A DNA stretch of 64,000 bases from Hygrocybe punicea (taxonomy: Eukaryota; Basidiomycota; Agaricomycetes; Agaricales; Hygrophoraceae), in assembly GCA_963556145.1 (NCBI GenBank), contig OY744471.1, positions 3,093,590 through 3,157,589 of the forward strand, written 5' to 3'. Under the pieces are notes generated by a model. It was not told the origin of the DNA and did not search any database. It saw only the letters and a list, made by a program, of their open reading frames with translations. Shown in pieces: positions 45,410 through 57,199 of this stretch. The position numbers were made by a program, and so were the translations under genes. Position 1 is the stretch's first letter. Each line of letters opens with the position of its first letter.

Positions 45410-46018
45410 TACCAAAAGCAGCAATTACAGTAATCATAGATCATGCAAAATTGCATGGATTCAGATGGTCATGAAGGGAAAAAGTACCAAATTTATATGT
45501 GCTAGATGGCCCTATATTTAGTTTAAAGAAATATTGTGCATGTGAGAAGATAATGGATGAACTTTGATCCATTAGCTATCCCATGGTGTAAAATGAATAA
45601 CTCAGCAATTATACTGCAGATTGACATGGTTGTAGTGAGATAATTGGTCCATATTCATACTGTTAGGTAGTCTTATTTTTCTTTATGCAATTATCATGAT
45701 ATAACAAGTCTGTGAAAATCATTTTAACAACCTATAGAGTCTTTAAATTATCAGATATTTAGTTCATACCAGACTGGGAAATCTATGAAGAAAAAAATAA
45801 GAGTACCTAATGGTATAAGTTCTCTCATCACAACTGAGTTATTCATTTTACACCATGGGATAGCCAATAGCTCAAATTTCATCTATTATCTTCTCACATG
45901 CACAATATTTCTTTAAACTAAATATAGGGCCATCTAGCACATGTAAATTTGGTACTTTTTCCCTTTATGACCATCTGAATCCATTATACTTTTATTACTG
46001 CAATTGCTGCTTTTGGTA
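45410..46018. mobile_element. 609-bp foldback MITE
   Basis: The ends TACCAAAAGCAGCAATTACAG and CTGCAATTGCTGCTTTTGGTA are inverted copies, and the arms extend about 200 bp inward (for example AATTTATATGTGCTAGATGG). It is AT-rich and non-coding. A TA duplication is possible but the ends are ambiguous. Confidence 0.75.
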
Positions 46019-46107
46019 CAGTTTCTAAGCCCCACCAGCCCCACCAAAAACAGCAATGGTTTGGTTGAACAAACAAACAGCAAAAAACTCAGGTGTTCAA
46101 TCTACTA

Positions 46108-46266
46108 CAGTTAAATATCTCATAATGCATAGTGTCTGTTCCACCCCCAAGTCAATGCATTATGAGGTGCAATTTTGGCAGGTAAGTCAAGTTTTGTATA
46201 TCCCATACTCCTATGCAGTATGAGATTTATGCAATACTACCTTATGCATTATGAGATATTCAACTG
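46108..46266. mobile_element. 159-bp mariner-like MITE
   Basis: The ends CAGTTAAATATCTCATAATG and CATTATGAGATATTCAACTG are flanked by TA. This is the Tc1/mariner (Stowaway-like) pattern. It is non-coding. Confidence 0.75.
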
Positions 46267-46458
46267 TATGCAAAAATAGGGATGTAGATTTACTGATGCC
46301 TCCTGCAAAACAGGAATTTAGGAAGCCTAAAGACCTAAAGAGTAATAGTGTACTAAAGAGTATGGACAGGACACCAGTCAATGGGTTTCTAGCTGGTACA
46401 TACTGGGTAAGAGTATGTAGCCTATAGCCTAGGGCCAGTTCAGCAACTTGGTTACTTA

Positions 46459-47830
46459 GTGTACCTAAGTTTTTTCAAGACATGCCAGACATGCTATGCT
46501 GCTGACAAACCCCACTTCTTTGTTTGGGTATGGGGCATAGGGTTACTCCCAAGCATGGCTGTTGAAGTTGATGATGACCTCCTTGGTACCGGTGTCAATG
46601 ACTTAGCCATTCTTGGGGCTTTTTTTAACTTTTTTGCTGGTGCTGTTGTGGTGTGGGCCTCATTATACTATGACAAAACCCCTCATCATAACTCTGCCAT
46701 TACCGGTCTTGCCTGGGTGGATGAACTTATCAATGGACACCCTGAGCATAGCAAAATTGCCCTTGGTATGCGTCACCTAACTTTCCTCCCTCCTGAAAAC
46801 ATTATGCAAGATGGGCTATACAGATTCAAAACATGTCAAACTGCATGAGCAGCTTGCCATCTTCCTTTACACATGCATCACTGGCTTAACAATTTTGCGT
46901 GTCAGTGAGCGCTTCCAACACTCCAACAGTACAATCTCAAAGTAAGTATTTTATACACTCTTTTTGTTTTAAATAACTAATATGTCACAGTTGTTTCCAC
47001 TGAATACTTGCAGCGTTTTCATCCCTACCATTTTATGAGAAATATGTTACTCTTCCAAAGCATAGCAATCCTGTCCCTCCTGAAATCTCCAGAAATCTGA
47101 AGTTTTTCCCATACTTCACCAATGCATTGGGTGCCATTGATGGCACCCACATCAATTGTGTACTTTCCAGCAGCAACCAGGCGACATCTCATAATCACAA
47201 AGCATATCTTTCACAGAACTGCTTGATGGTGTGCACATTCAATATGTGGTTCCTTTATGTGGTTAGTGGTTTGGATGGGTCAGCAACTGATGGCGCAGTT
47301 TACAATGATGCTCACTATCATGACTTCCAAATCCCCCCTGGAAAATTTTATCTTGCAGATGCAAGGTTCACACTCATGCCACAGTTGTTAATTCCCTACT
47401 GTGGTGAATGCTAACACCTTGATGAATGGCAGCATGGAGATTGATCACCCAGACACAAAGAAGCACTGTTCAACCTTTGCCATTCATCACCTCGGAATGT
47501 TGTAGAATGAATCTTTGAAATGTCATTTCAGGATTCTTATCCTACCTTCTGAATACAGCATACAAGTCCAAGCTTGCATTCCACCAGCCCTGTCCACCAT
47601 CCATAATTTCATCCACTGATATGACCCCCTTGACATGGTGAAAGATGCTGCAGAGGCTGCAGAAGACACACTCACTCCCCATACTGATTCAGAAATATTT
47701 GGTCAACTGGCAGAAGGTTTGCCAACCTGTGCAGCTTGAGAAGCTAGCAGTGATATGTGAGATGCCATTGCAGAAATGATGTGGGCTGACTACAGTAAAT
47801 ACCTTCAGGAAAGGCATGTGAGGATAGCAG
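46459..47830 (+). pseudogene. PIF/Harbinger transposase, dead
   Basis: The N-terminal part (DELINGHPEHSKIALGMR) runs to a frameshift near 46,840. The next frame reads ACLPSSFTHASL-type shadow, while the real frame continues LAIFLYTCITGLTI and FQHSN to about 46,935. An intron-like gap follows. Then KFFPYFTNALGAIDGTHINC holds the first catalytic Asp (47,127-47,160), and GKFYLADARF holds the second. The region with the expected Glu (NVVE) is followed by TGA at 47,508, where relatives have Arg. Stops multiply after that. The DDE_4-type nuclease is recognisable but clearly inactive. Confidence 0.7.
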
Positions 47831-48631
47831 CAGCTGTATAAATCTTTTTTTGCCATGTACATGCTATTCCAAATCAATATGCCTCACAGACAACTTGTCT
47901 TCACAGATGATGTGTCATTTCATGATGAGGTGGTACATGAAATACAACCGCTGAAATTCATGCATCATTGATATCTTTCATTGTCCACCTGTCCAGTTAT
48001 TTGAGTTGGAGCTTTTAAGTAATTTATTCAGTTGCTCTGTGAGAAAAGTCCAAAAGTTGTGAACAGGGCTGTAGAACCAGGAATCGACATGCATTAAAGC
48101 TAATGCTGCAGACAATTTCAGCAATAATTATTCAATTGTACTACAGCATGTATGGTGGTTTAGATGCATCCCAATGTGTGAGACAAGTGACCGTACTTCA
48201 GATGGGTCCAAATTACTGCATCCTTTTTCGACTAATATTCCCACAAGAATATGAACCTCCAACTACTGTGTTTTTGCCCTTTCAGTTTTTTTTTTGCCCA
48301 AGCATTTTTGCCCGACATTTGGTACACAATAGTCAGATAGTCATACTTCCTTGTTTCCCCGATTCTGAATTAGGCTCATGACTACCCCTTCATTCTCTGG
48401 AGCAAGCCACTGTCGCTCATCTGAGTCACCTCACAGAATGGTACAGTCACCAGTCTAATTCTGAATGTGCTTTTACCCATCACAGCTGCAAGATGGACAA
48501 CTCCACAACAACTCTCAACCACCAACAAGGCCGTGGAGGAGGAATATGCTGAAGCTACTCCAAGCCGCCACTCAACAAGGCATCGCTTCAGCCGCATCTT
48601 AGATGATCAATTGAGGATCACCCTGTGATGC
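47831..48631. other. Unassigned DNA after the Harbinger remnant
   Basis: No inverted repeat or convincing ORF was found. Plus-strand ORF 48,103-48,381 and minus-strand ORF 48,382-48,597 have no features. Confidence 0.35.
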
Positions 48632-50241
48632 TGTAGAGGGTCGACATCCCTCTGAGTCCGTATTGTCGATATATCACGAATCTGGATGAACCTGATGCCT
48701 CCAAACGACTCGCATTACAACCCGAGTAACCCGACGTGATGTGACATGACATGACCCGATGTGACCTGACGTATGCCGCTTTGTCATGGCCACTTGTGGA
48801 CCAAATCCGGCAGCCTCATAAGCCCCGGAGTCCCAATTATAGGAGATGGATCTCATCGGATGTGATTCCCAACTTTGGACTTGCCCTATATATGCATCCC
48901 CTCATCCTTATGGAGATATGTAGGACCTTTTAGATCTTTTTTCTTGGATATTTGCTTTCCCTTCCATTTTCCTGTCTTCGTCGCATTGCAACCCCTCTCT
49001 TCAGATCCCCTTTCTGGTACAGATCACTTCTGTAGCGGGCTCCAGCAACAATCAACTTAACTGGGAGGTGGTTTCCAGAAGAGAGAGAAGCAGTTTCATT
49101 GATGCTTACAACTAAGACAACACTGCTACAAAAAGGGGGGGGTCCATGGTCAAAAGTCATTGCTAGCCATGGGGGTTACCCAAGACAAGGGGGTCTGCCC
49201 CAAGAACCAGACTAAACGTAAGGAAAAGAAAGAAGAAAAAGTCCGAACCAACAACAACAACAGTAGATATAGTGACTGGTCTTGAGGGGAGGTAAATGGG
49301 AATACAACCATGAAGCTACAACATGTCCAACTACACCATGTGTTTACCATGAGGCGCACATGAGGCGTCCTCATGTTGATGTTCTCACAATCCAACTGGA
49401 GGCCTGGGCATCATTGAGGTCCAGATGACTCGGATGATTTGTCATCAGATCATGTGACATGCAGAATTGCCAATTCAGGGTCTATACTTGCTGTAACGGG
49501 CAAGTGCGCAGTCTGGCAAGTGCATTGCATGGTCAGGTCAAAGAGGGGTATCATCCAGTGTGGGATTGGTGAAAGGAGTGTCTTGAGGTAGTTTGGATAT
49601 AGCGGCAAGGTTGGTATGAAAGAAAACAAAGGAATGTATGGAGGAAAAACCAACTAAGACAGTGGGCTAGTCGAGGTCAGACATGTGAACAGCATAAGCT
49701 GTACCGGATGACGATGTCTGTGTCAATGACATATCAAGGGGTGATGTCTTGTCCTGTCTGTGGAACAATGTAGTCCACCTGATGTTGGTATTCATCCAAG
49801 AAAGGGTATTGTTGTAAACAAGTGTGGGAGGTATCAAGGGTATAGATGGAAAAGGATAAATGAATGTGGGTCCAGGTTTCGAGTCATGGCATGAGTGACA
49901 AGCTGTGGGAATAAGACATCGGGTGCTGCATTGAAGCGATGTCATGTGAATAATACACAATAGGGGTCGGTTCACTGTATTGGGAAGTCATATGGTCTGT
50001 GGTCGAAGTCTGAAGGTATGTGCTTCAGCGATGGTCGGATTGGAGGGAACAGTGAAATGGCGTGTTATCGAGAATTGTTCAGAGTGCACAAGCAGGTGAG
50101 GAATGTCGTCGGATCGTCAGGGAGGATAATGGTAGGCACAGAATATGAAAGTGGAAACCAAATATCCAGGTATGGCAATTGTCCATTATGTGGTGAGATA
50201 TTGTTGAGGTGGGAGTCAGACGTATCAATGGCAGAAGGGTT

Positions 50242-50352
50242 TCAGTGCTGATGCCAAAGATAGGTCATAACAAGGTAAAAACCGATAAGGAAAGTGATGG
50301 CAATGCTGCCAATGATAATTATGGTAATTAGCTGTGTTGGGAGTATAGCCAT
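50242..50352 (-). pseudogene. LTR membrane micropeptide, truncated copy
   Basis: The frame starts MAILPTQLITIIIIG and keeps the membrane segment, but reads WHQH and then TGA where the intact copies have WHRYRN. The stop is at the codon that is CGA in copy 1, so one C-to-T change explains it. Confidence 0.55.
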
Positions 50353-50641
50353 TGTGTATTGGTTTGTCATGGGACGAAGTGAACAATATGTTAAGGTAAG
50401 GGAAAAGACAATGGCAATGATGTCCATCGGCAAGGAGACTGTTCAGGTACAGCAAGGTCACGTGGGGATGTGTCCATGGTCAGTCTGGATTGTTCTAGAA
50501 GAAAGGAAGAAAAGGGAACAAGAACAAGAATAAACAACAATGTCCAAAAGAAGACAAAAGGCAAAGGGGAATGAAAAAGGAAGGTGTGGTAAAGCACAAT
50601 CATCATGGTGGGTAACAGAGTCAGAATCAGAGTTGCGGAGT

Positions 50642-51201
50642 TGTTACGGATCGCTGTTCTTATAGCGGACTCCGGCAACAATAAACCAAACGAGGTTGTA
50701 ATAAGAAAGAAGCGAGTTACAAACAAGAGAGAAGAGGGTGGAGTCTGGGTTTCGTGGTAGCGATCGAGGGAAGAGTAGCTAGACTAAACTTAAAGATTAC
50801 TGACTACGAATGTCCATGATTATATACTAGTGAATGACTTTAGGGTTGGCTTCTTCATCAAACGTGATTGTGAGGAGGACGAGTTCCGAGATGAACGGCG
50901 TCTTGCTTGGCTTCGTGGTCTACACGTTTTGGGGTGCCAACGTGGTGGCCAACGGCTGTATTGTGGGTCCGGTTTCATGAGACAACTGATCCGGTGATTG
51001 TGCTGTGCGGTATTGTTAAGTGCTTGTATCAACGTGTATGATGTATCGGCGGTGATCGGATGATGAGGGTAGTTGTGGGGATTTGGATACCGTCATTGAT
51101 TGTCCTCGATGATGTTCTGGACCCAGGCAATGACGTTGTTCTGGGATGTGGAATCAGAGACGGGGTTGGAAGTGGGGGTTAAATCGGGGTGAAAGGTAAC
51201 A
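50642..51201 (-). repeat. 3' LTR of the Gypsy element
   Basis: It is 560 bp with a TATATAA box on the minus strand at about 50,820. The adjoining internal block at 51,202-51,240 holds the presumed polypurine tract (reads CCGGGGGTAT in sense) and matches the LARD element. Confidence 0.9.
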
Positions 51202-51581
51202 ATACCCCCGGAACAAGGGGAATCGTCCCGATTATCCGGAGGGAATATGGAATCATACACAGCAGCGCAATCAATGAACTTGCGGTACGGATCGACGGGT
51301 TCATCGGTAAACCAAATAGGAACAGTCGGAAGGACAGCCAGAGGGGGAGGCCCAATGGGACGTGCGGAGTAGAAGGTACGGGGGGCGAAGAAGAGATCGA
51401 CGCCGAGGTGAGCGATAGACGACGTGGGGTGGACGGAGCCAAAGGAAGAAGGGGCCCATAAGTCGACGGTGAAGCGGACATTGCGGTGACAGAGGCGACG
51501 CTTTGAACGAGGGATGCGGAAGCGAGGGGGGAGAAGATGATGATAAGGGGAAGAAGGAAGATAGACAGCGGAGGCAGACAT
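51093..51581 (-). CDS. Extra ORF downstream of pol, running into the LTR (162 aa)
   Basis: The Met at 51,581 lies about 80 nt after the pol stop. The product starts MSASAVYLPSSPYHHLLPPR, is Pro/Ser-rich, and contains an internal block (VRFTVDLWAPSSFG, LFFAPRTFYSARP, VPIWFTDEPVDPYRKF). It then reads NRDDSPCSGGI across the polypurine tract and ends inside the 3' LTR. It has no membrane segment, so it is not an obvious envelope. I recognise no domain. The LARD element keeps the same NRDDSPCSGGI phrase at its own LTR border. Confidence 0.45.
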   Translation of the reverse strand: MSASAVYLPSSPYHHLLPPRFRIPRSKRRLCHRNVRFTVDLWAPSSFGSVHPTSSIAHLGVDLFFAPRTFYSARPIGPPPLAVLPTVPIWFTDEPVDPYRKFIDCAAVYDSIFPPDNRDDSPCSGGIVTFHPDLTPTSNPVSDSTSQNNVIAWVQNIIEDNQ

Positions 51582-51664
51582 GGGGGAGTGAAGGTAAGGA
51601 GTAACGAACAGAAAAGAAGAGAAAACTGACTATATATAAGTAGAGGAAAGATTAGGGCAGGCAA

Positions 51665-54600
51665 TTAATACACGAGGTGATCGGGATTAACGGGATGATC
51701 GTGGGTGAAGGAAGAAGGAAGATGAGAGAAACGATGTGGGGTTGTGATGTCATAATCGTGGGAAAGGGCGGCGGAGGGGATTGGTGACGGAAAGCGATAA
51801 CAATGGACGATTGGGAAGGCGTAAGGACAGATTTTCTTGCGGGAGTTGAAATCAAGGTTGCCAAATCCGGTGGTATCGGTAATCTGGGCGGGGGCGATGA
51901 CGGGGGAAGAGATTTCGATGACGGAGGTAATGGCATCAATGGGGGCGGTTTCGTAGAGGTATGCGTGTGTGATGCCGGGAGGAAAGAGATATTTGTGAAA
52001 TTCGTGGTTTTTTGAACCGTGAAGGATGAGGGCAGCATTGTGTGGATAAATAGTGAGTAAGATGGAGGAGGAGGAGAAAGGAGGGATAACAGAAGGGGGA
52101 AGAGTAAAAAGGGAGCGAAGAGATAAAGAGGAAGGGGCACGGGGATGTAATTTATGGAAGTCGTCGACGAGATCCTGGCAATACGTTGTCTCGGATGCAG
52201 GGATCCAGGAATCTTCATCGCAGGGATAATCGAGCCAATGCACTAAATAATATAATTTGTTACGGTGTATACGGGAGTCAAGGATATGTTCTATTTCGTA
52301 ATGATCGTCATTGTCGATGATATCGGGAGGAGGTCGAAGATGGTATTTTTGTTGGATGGGAGAAGAAGGAGGTTGGAATGGGGACAGGAGAGCAATGTTG
52401 AATACGGGGAAGATTTTCCAGGTCTTTGGTAGTTTCAGTTTGTACGAGGAAGAACCGATTTTGTCGAGAACGGTGAATGGACCGAATTTCTGATTGTCGA
52501 GTTTTTTGCTGGGTCGATCTGTGGTCAAATTCTTGCCATTCAGCCAGACCTTGTCACCAGGAGAAAAGATAATTTTCTTGACATGACTATCATACTTATC
52601 CTTCATTGTCTGCTTCGTGACATCTGCTATCTCTCCGATCTTTCGCTGTATCGTCTTCATCCGTGTGATGAAGTCATGAACAGCCTCATTTGCGATGGGT
52701 GTATGTGTGTCGAGATCGAGACCTGTCCATGGATGTTGCCCTTGTGTCACGAAGAAAGGAGAAGTCTTGATCGCAGAAGATTCACGATTGGCTAATGCAA
52801 ATTCCGCGAGGGCAAGCCATTCATGCCAATCATCTTGTCGGTAATTGGTAAAGAAACGAAGGAAGATTTCGAGTTCTTGGTTCATCCGTTCTGTTTGTCC
52901 ATCAGCACGTGGATGATATGCTGTTGTTGGTCATCCTTTGATACTGATCAAGGAGTATAATTCGGTGATGAATCGTGAAACGAAAACAGAACCACGATCT
53001 GAGATGATGAAACGTGGCATGCCAAAGCGTTTGAAGACATTATCACAGAATAGTCGTGCCCATCCTTCCGATGTCAATGTCGTATTTGTGGCAATGAATA
53101 TGGGGTGTTTCAACCGCTTGTCGACAACAACCAGAATGGCATCAAAACCATATGACTCCGGTAAGGGACCGATCATGTCGACAGAAATCATATGCCAGTT
53201 ATATGGTAGAACGTCATGCGAGAAAAGTTGTCCAAGTTGTTTTCCGCGTCGTGGTTTATTCTGTTGACACTCGGTACAACCATTGATGTAATGCTCAACA
53301 TCTTCTCGTATGGTTGGCCATGTCGTCATTCGTGAAATTAATTCGATTGTTTTGTCATGGCCGGGGTGGCCAGTGATGGGATTGTCGTGATGTAAGGCAA
53401 TGATATTATCGTTCGTGGGAGATGTGTGGAGTATTTATCGAATTGCTTGTTCTGGTGGAATAAAAAGTGAATCAGGAAGACCAATCATACCTATATTATC
53501 CATTTCTTTTGGTTTGTGATCAATGCATCGTGAAAGGAGATCAGCTTTCTTGTTTTGTGATCCCTTGCGATACAATAAGCGGAAATTGTAATCCTGTAGG
53601 AATGCGATCCAGCGAGCTTGTCGTCGAGTAAGATCTTGTGGTTTACGGTAATATTCCAAATTCCGATGATCGGTAAAAACATCGATCTGCTCTTTTGCAC
53701 CGAGGAGGAATTGCTGCCATTCTTCAAAACTCCGTATAATTGCGAGCAACTATTTGTCAAAGATCTGATAATTTCGTTCGGCCGGTGTCATTGTTGTTGA
53801 CATATAAGCTACAGGACGGACAAGACCATTGGGTTGTTCTTGGAATAGGATGGCACCGATTGCATAATCTGATGCGTCGCATTCAATGGTGAATTTTTTG
53901 TCAGGGACAGGCAAAACGAGAATTGGATCGGTTGTTATGATGGTCTTCAAATGATCGAATGCGTTTTGCTGTTCTTTGGTCCAATCCCATTTTGCTTTCC
54001 CCGTTAATTTGTGCAACGGACTTGCTATCTGTGAAAAGTTCTCAACAAAACGAAGATAAAAGTTCAAAAAACCAATAAAACGTTGAAGTTCGGTCTGATT
54101 TGTTGGAACTGGCCAATTGGTGATAGCATTGGTTTTGATTGGATCCATTTGAACTTGACCATGCCCAACGATAAGACCGAGATAATCGACTTTCTCTTTG
54201 TCAAATGTGCATTTCTTCGGTTTCAAGAATAAGTTATTGTCACGGAAGATCTTCAGTATTTGTTTTGTTCGTTTCTGGTTTTCTTCGAGGGATTTCGAGA
54301 AGATCAAGATGTCGTCCATATACACCAATAACCATCCTTCGCGTATCTCGTAACGAAAGACGTGGTTCATCAGTCGTTGGAATGTTGGTGGTGAATTCTT
54401 TAGTCCAAAAAACATGACTGTTGGTTCGAACAAGCCTTTTGGTGTCAGAAAGGCGGCTTTGTGTTCGTCACCTTCTTTGATGCGGACATTATTGAATCCC
54501 CATCGTACATCGAGTTTCGTGAAGTATTTTGCTTCGGCTAATTGGTTGATGATGTCATTGATTAAGGGTAATGGGTATTTGTCATCAACCGTCCATGAGT

Positions 54601-56060
54601 TTAACCATCGGTAATCTTGTATCGGTCGTCGTTCGGCTGCATCTTTCTTTGATACAAAGAAAAAAGGAGAAGCGTATGGTGATTTTGACGGTCGGATTTC
54701 CTGTCTTCAGATTTTCATCAAGGAATTTGTCAAGATGTTCTTTTTCACTTGGCGACAGAGGATAAAGTTTGCAATCATGATGATCTGGCGCATCTGGTTT
54801 CAACGTAATCGCGTGATCCCATGGTTTTCGTGCTGGCAATTCATCAAAACCGGATGGTTCAAATACATCATGGTACTCATGATATATTTCTGGAACTAGC
54901 TCTTCAAATGTCTTTTCTTTCTGTTGTTCTTGTGCCTTTATTGCCAGTTCCGTCGATTTTGTCATGAAGGACCGAAAATGTACTGGGTCCATTGTCTCTT
55001 CCATCACTTGATTAAACCAAAGAGGTCGTTCCCAAACTATGGTGTTGAATTCGGTTCAACGTATTGTTGATGGTTCACCGCAACCAGAAAGACATCGCGA
55101 GAACTTGATTTCGTTTTCGCACCAATCGATTTCTGGATTATGTTTCTTCAACCAATCATACCCAAGGAATATGTCCATTTTTGCTAACATCGTTACCGCG
55201 AAACGAAGTAACTCTTGGTGATCACCAAGACGCATTTGTAATTCACAATAGTCTGTAATCTGTCCTGTCTTCGGTTGTGTTCCATCGCTCATGTATGAAC
55301 TGAATGGGTTCAGATATGGTTTTGTCGGAATGTTATGTGCTTTGACATATCCGATATCGATGGCACAAATGGTACAACCACAGTCAATCAAGCTCGTCAT
55401 GGGGTATTGTCGTCCATCCTGAGGGACAGAAACAAAACCATGGATCAACAATGCCATTCGGAGTTCGGAATCTTTTTGCGTTATTGCGCGTACTGATTCC
55501 AACGTTCGTGGTTCTTGTGGTGGATCTTGTGGCATGTTTTGTACCAGCCATTGTACTGCTTCTGCGATGGGTCGTCGGTTGAGTGATAAGACCAATCCCG
55601 GTGATATCTTTTCCGTCCATTGACCGTGGATGTCAAAATCATTCAAGAGATCAAGGGCATAACCCATTGTTGTCGAATGAATAGCAACGATTGTTTCCAT
55701 CACATTGAATTCGGATTCAATTGCTGTCTTTCTTTTCTCTTTCGGGGAATTTGGTTTCTTTTCTTCATCTGCAACATGGGTATCTTGCCACGTGTTGCTT
55801 TTCTCTTTCGGCTCTGGTTTCGTTGTTTGTCTCAGGTCGTTGCGGAGGACTTTGAGTTTGATGAAAATGTTATCGAATTGTTTACATACGTGTACATCAT
55901 TCTCGAGTCGTGCGATCGTGGCCTCCTGCGCTTCATGTCGCTTCCTTAAAAACCCTCTTGCTTTAGTTTCAATGCCGTCAATTCATCCATCAATGCTGCG
56001 ATTCGGGCATCCTTGCTGTCATCGTCTTGTTGTTTCATTGTTTGCGGTATCGTCTGCATT
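51665..56060 (-). pseudogene. Gypsy pol: protease, RT, RNase H, integrase, chromodomain, PUA-like tail
   Basis: In minus-strand order: a coiled-coil leader; a retropepsin (LIDCGCTICAID, with DCG where DSG or DTG is usual; LGYDWLKKHNPEIDW) at 55,056-55,703; RT with YMDD near 54,310; RNase H (TIECDASDYAIGAIL, DHRNLEYY); an integrase zinc finger and core (SVDMIGPLPE, ISDRGSVF, DGQTERMNQ). The last 406-codon frame (51,665-52,885) has a chromodomain at residues 196-246 and then an extra domain at about 284-370 (NHEFHKYLFPPG, AYLYETAPIDA, GNLDFNSRK). Lesions: TGA at 55,056, a two-base loss near 54,700, TAG at 53,750, TGA at 52,931. The chromodomain would normally target insertion to histone-marked chromatin. 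Confidence 0.88.
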
Positions 56061-56068
56061 GATTGGAC

Positions 56069-56953
56069 TTATTGTCGTCCTTGTTGCTCTGGACAATTTC
56101 GCGAAATATGTCCAGGTTGCCGACATTTGAAACATATCCCTTTCTTCATATATTCCTGTCGCTGTTCGTCGGTCAAATGTGTAAACGTTTGTTGTCTTGG
56201 TTGGGTTCGTCGGGTATCCACATCCATTGGGACGGATTCCGACTGAGGGCGAGATGTTTGTTGCGGTCGGGGAGTTGTTGTTGCGGATGTTATGGTTGGG
56301 TTGTATCGTGTTTTTGTGGGTAGGTTCATGGACCGTATCTGGTCCTGGCGGTGTCGCCATTGTTGGTCCAGCTGGACCGTCTGTGTACACCATTCTTCGA
56401 CGGTGGTCGGGATCATCATACCGGTGTAGATTTGGTCGATCAATGGTTTGTTCATATGGAGTTCGATGAGCTGAATGAGATAACTGTCATTCAGGATTTC
56501 ACCGAGACCAGCGATGCGCCAGAGAGTGTCGAACTCGATCCAGAACTCATCGGCTGTCATCTTTCCCTGACGTAAGTCGTTTAACTTTGTCAATGTGTCC
56601 TTCTTCTGATCCGGTTTCTCGAAATGTCGTCGGAATTCCCTGGTGAACTCTTCCAGAGATCCGAAGTTGACGGGGGAGTGCTGTAGGGCAATGTCGACGT
56701 ACTCGTCTGCCCATCGTCCGGCGAGTCCTCCCTGCAAATACGAGAGGATAAAAAGGATCTGTTTTTCTTCGCTGTCGAACGCGGTTCTGTTTGCGCGGAT
56801 ATAGATGAAGGCGCTGCGGAAGAATGTTTTGAATCCTTCTTTGTTTCCATCGTACTTAGCCGGCGGAGCAATATGAGATTTCGGAGGTGACGGGGCTGTG
56901 GGTGCGACAGTGGTGGTGTCTTGGGTTTCGTGTGTTTCTGTTTCGTCTGACAT
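56069..56953 (-). CDS. Gypsy gag (capsid and CCHC nucleocapsid, 294 aa)
   Basis: The Met at 56,953 starts an acidic Thr/Pro-rich leader. A capsid-type region of the retrotrans_gag kind follows (residues 35-190: AKYDGNKEGFKTFFRSAF, YLQGGLAGRWADEYVD, EFTREFRRHFEKPD). A Pro/Gln/Thr linker and one CCHC knuckle (CFKCRQPGHISRNC) come near residues 277-290. The frame is complete, unlike pol. Pol lies in another frame after the gag stop, so frameshifting or reinitiation would be needed. The protein packages RNA in the cytoplasmic particle. Confidence 0.88.
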   Translation of the reverse strand: MSDETETHETQDTTTVAPTAPSPPKSHIAPPAKYDGNKEGFKTFFRSAFIYIRANRTAFDSEEKQILFILSYLQGGLAGRWADEYVDIALQHSPVNFGSLEEFTREFRRHFEKPDQKKDTLTKLNDLRQGKMTADEFWIEFDTLWRIAGLGEILNDSYLIQLIELHMNKPLIDQIYTGMMIPTTVEEWCTQTVQLDQQWRHRQDQIRSMNLPTKTRYNPTITSATTTPRPQQTSRPQSESVPMDVDTRRTQPRQQTFTHLTDEQRQEYMKKGICFKCRQPGHISRNCPEQQGRQ

Positions 56954-57199
56954 TCTGGTTCGGATGTAAGTTTGATGGTGAGAAGTAGTTGTTGGAGGAG
57001 GAAATGATGACGAGGGGAAAGGCGCGGATCAAAGACTGGTCTGTGTTGCGACGTATTGGTCGAAGTCGTCGTCAGAGGAATCTGACGTTTTGGGTGCGAG
57101 ATGGTACTCGTCGTCTTGTTCTGAATCTGGGGTTCAGTATCGTCGGGGTTCCAGAATGTCTTGATTTATTGTCGGGGGAGTAGAGAAAGTTTAGTCTTG

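Noticed and set aside
51093..51581. Envelope gene of the Gypsy element
   Set aside because: The position fits but there is no membrane segment, signal peptide or fusion-type stretch.
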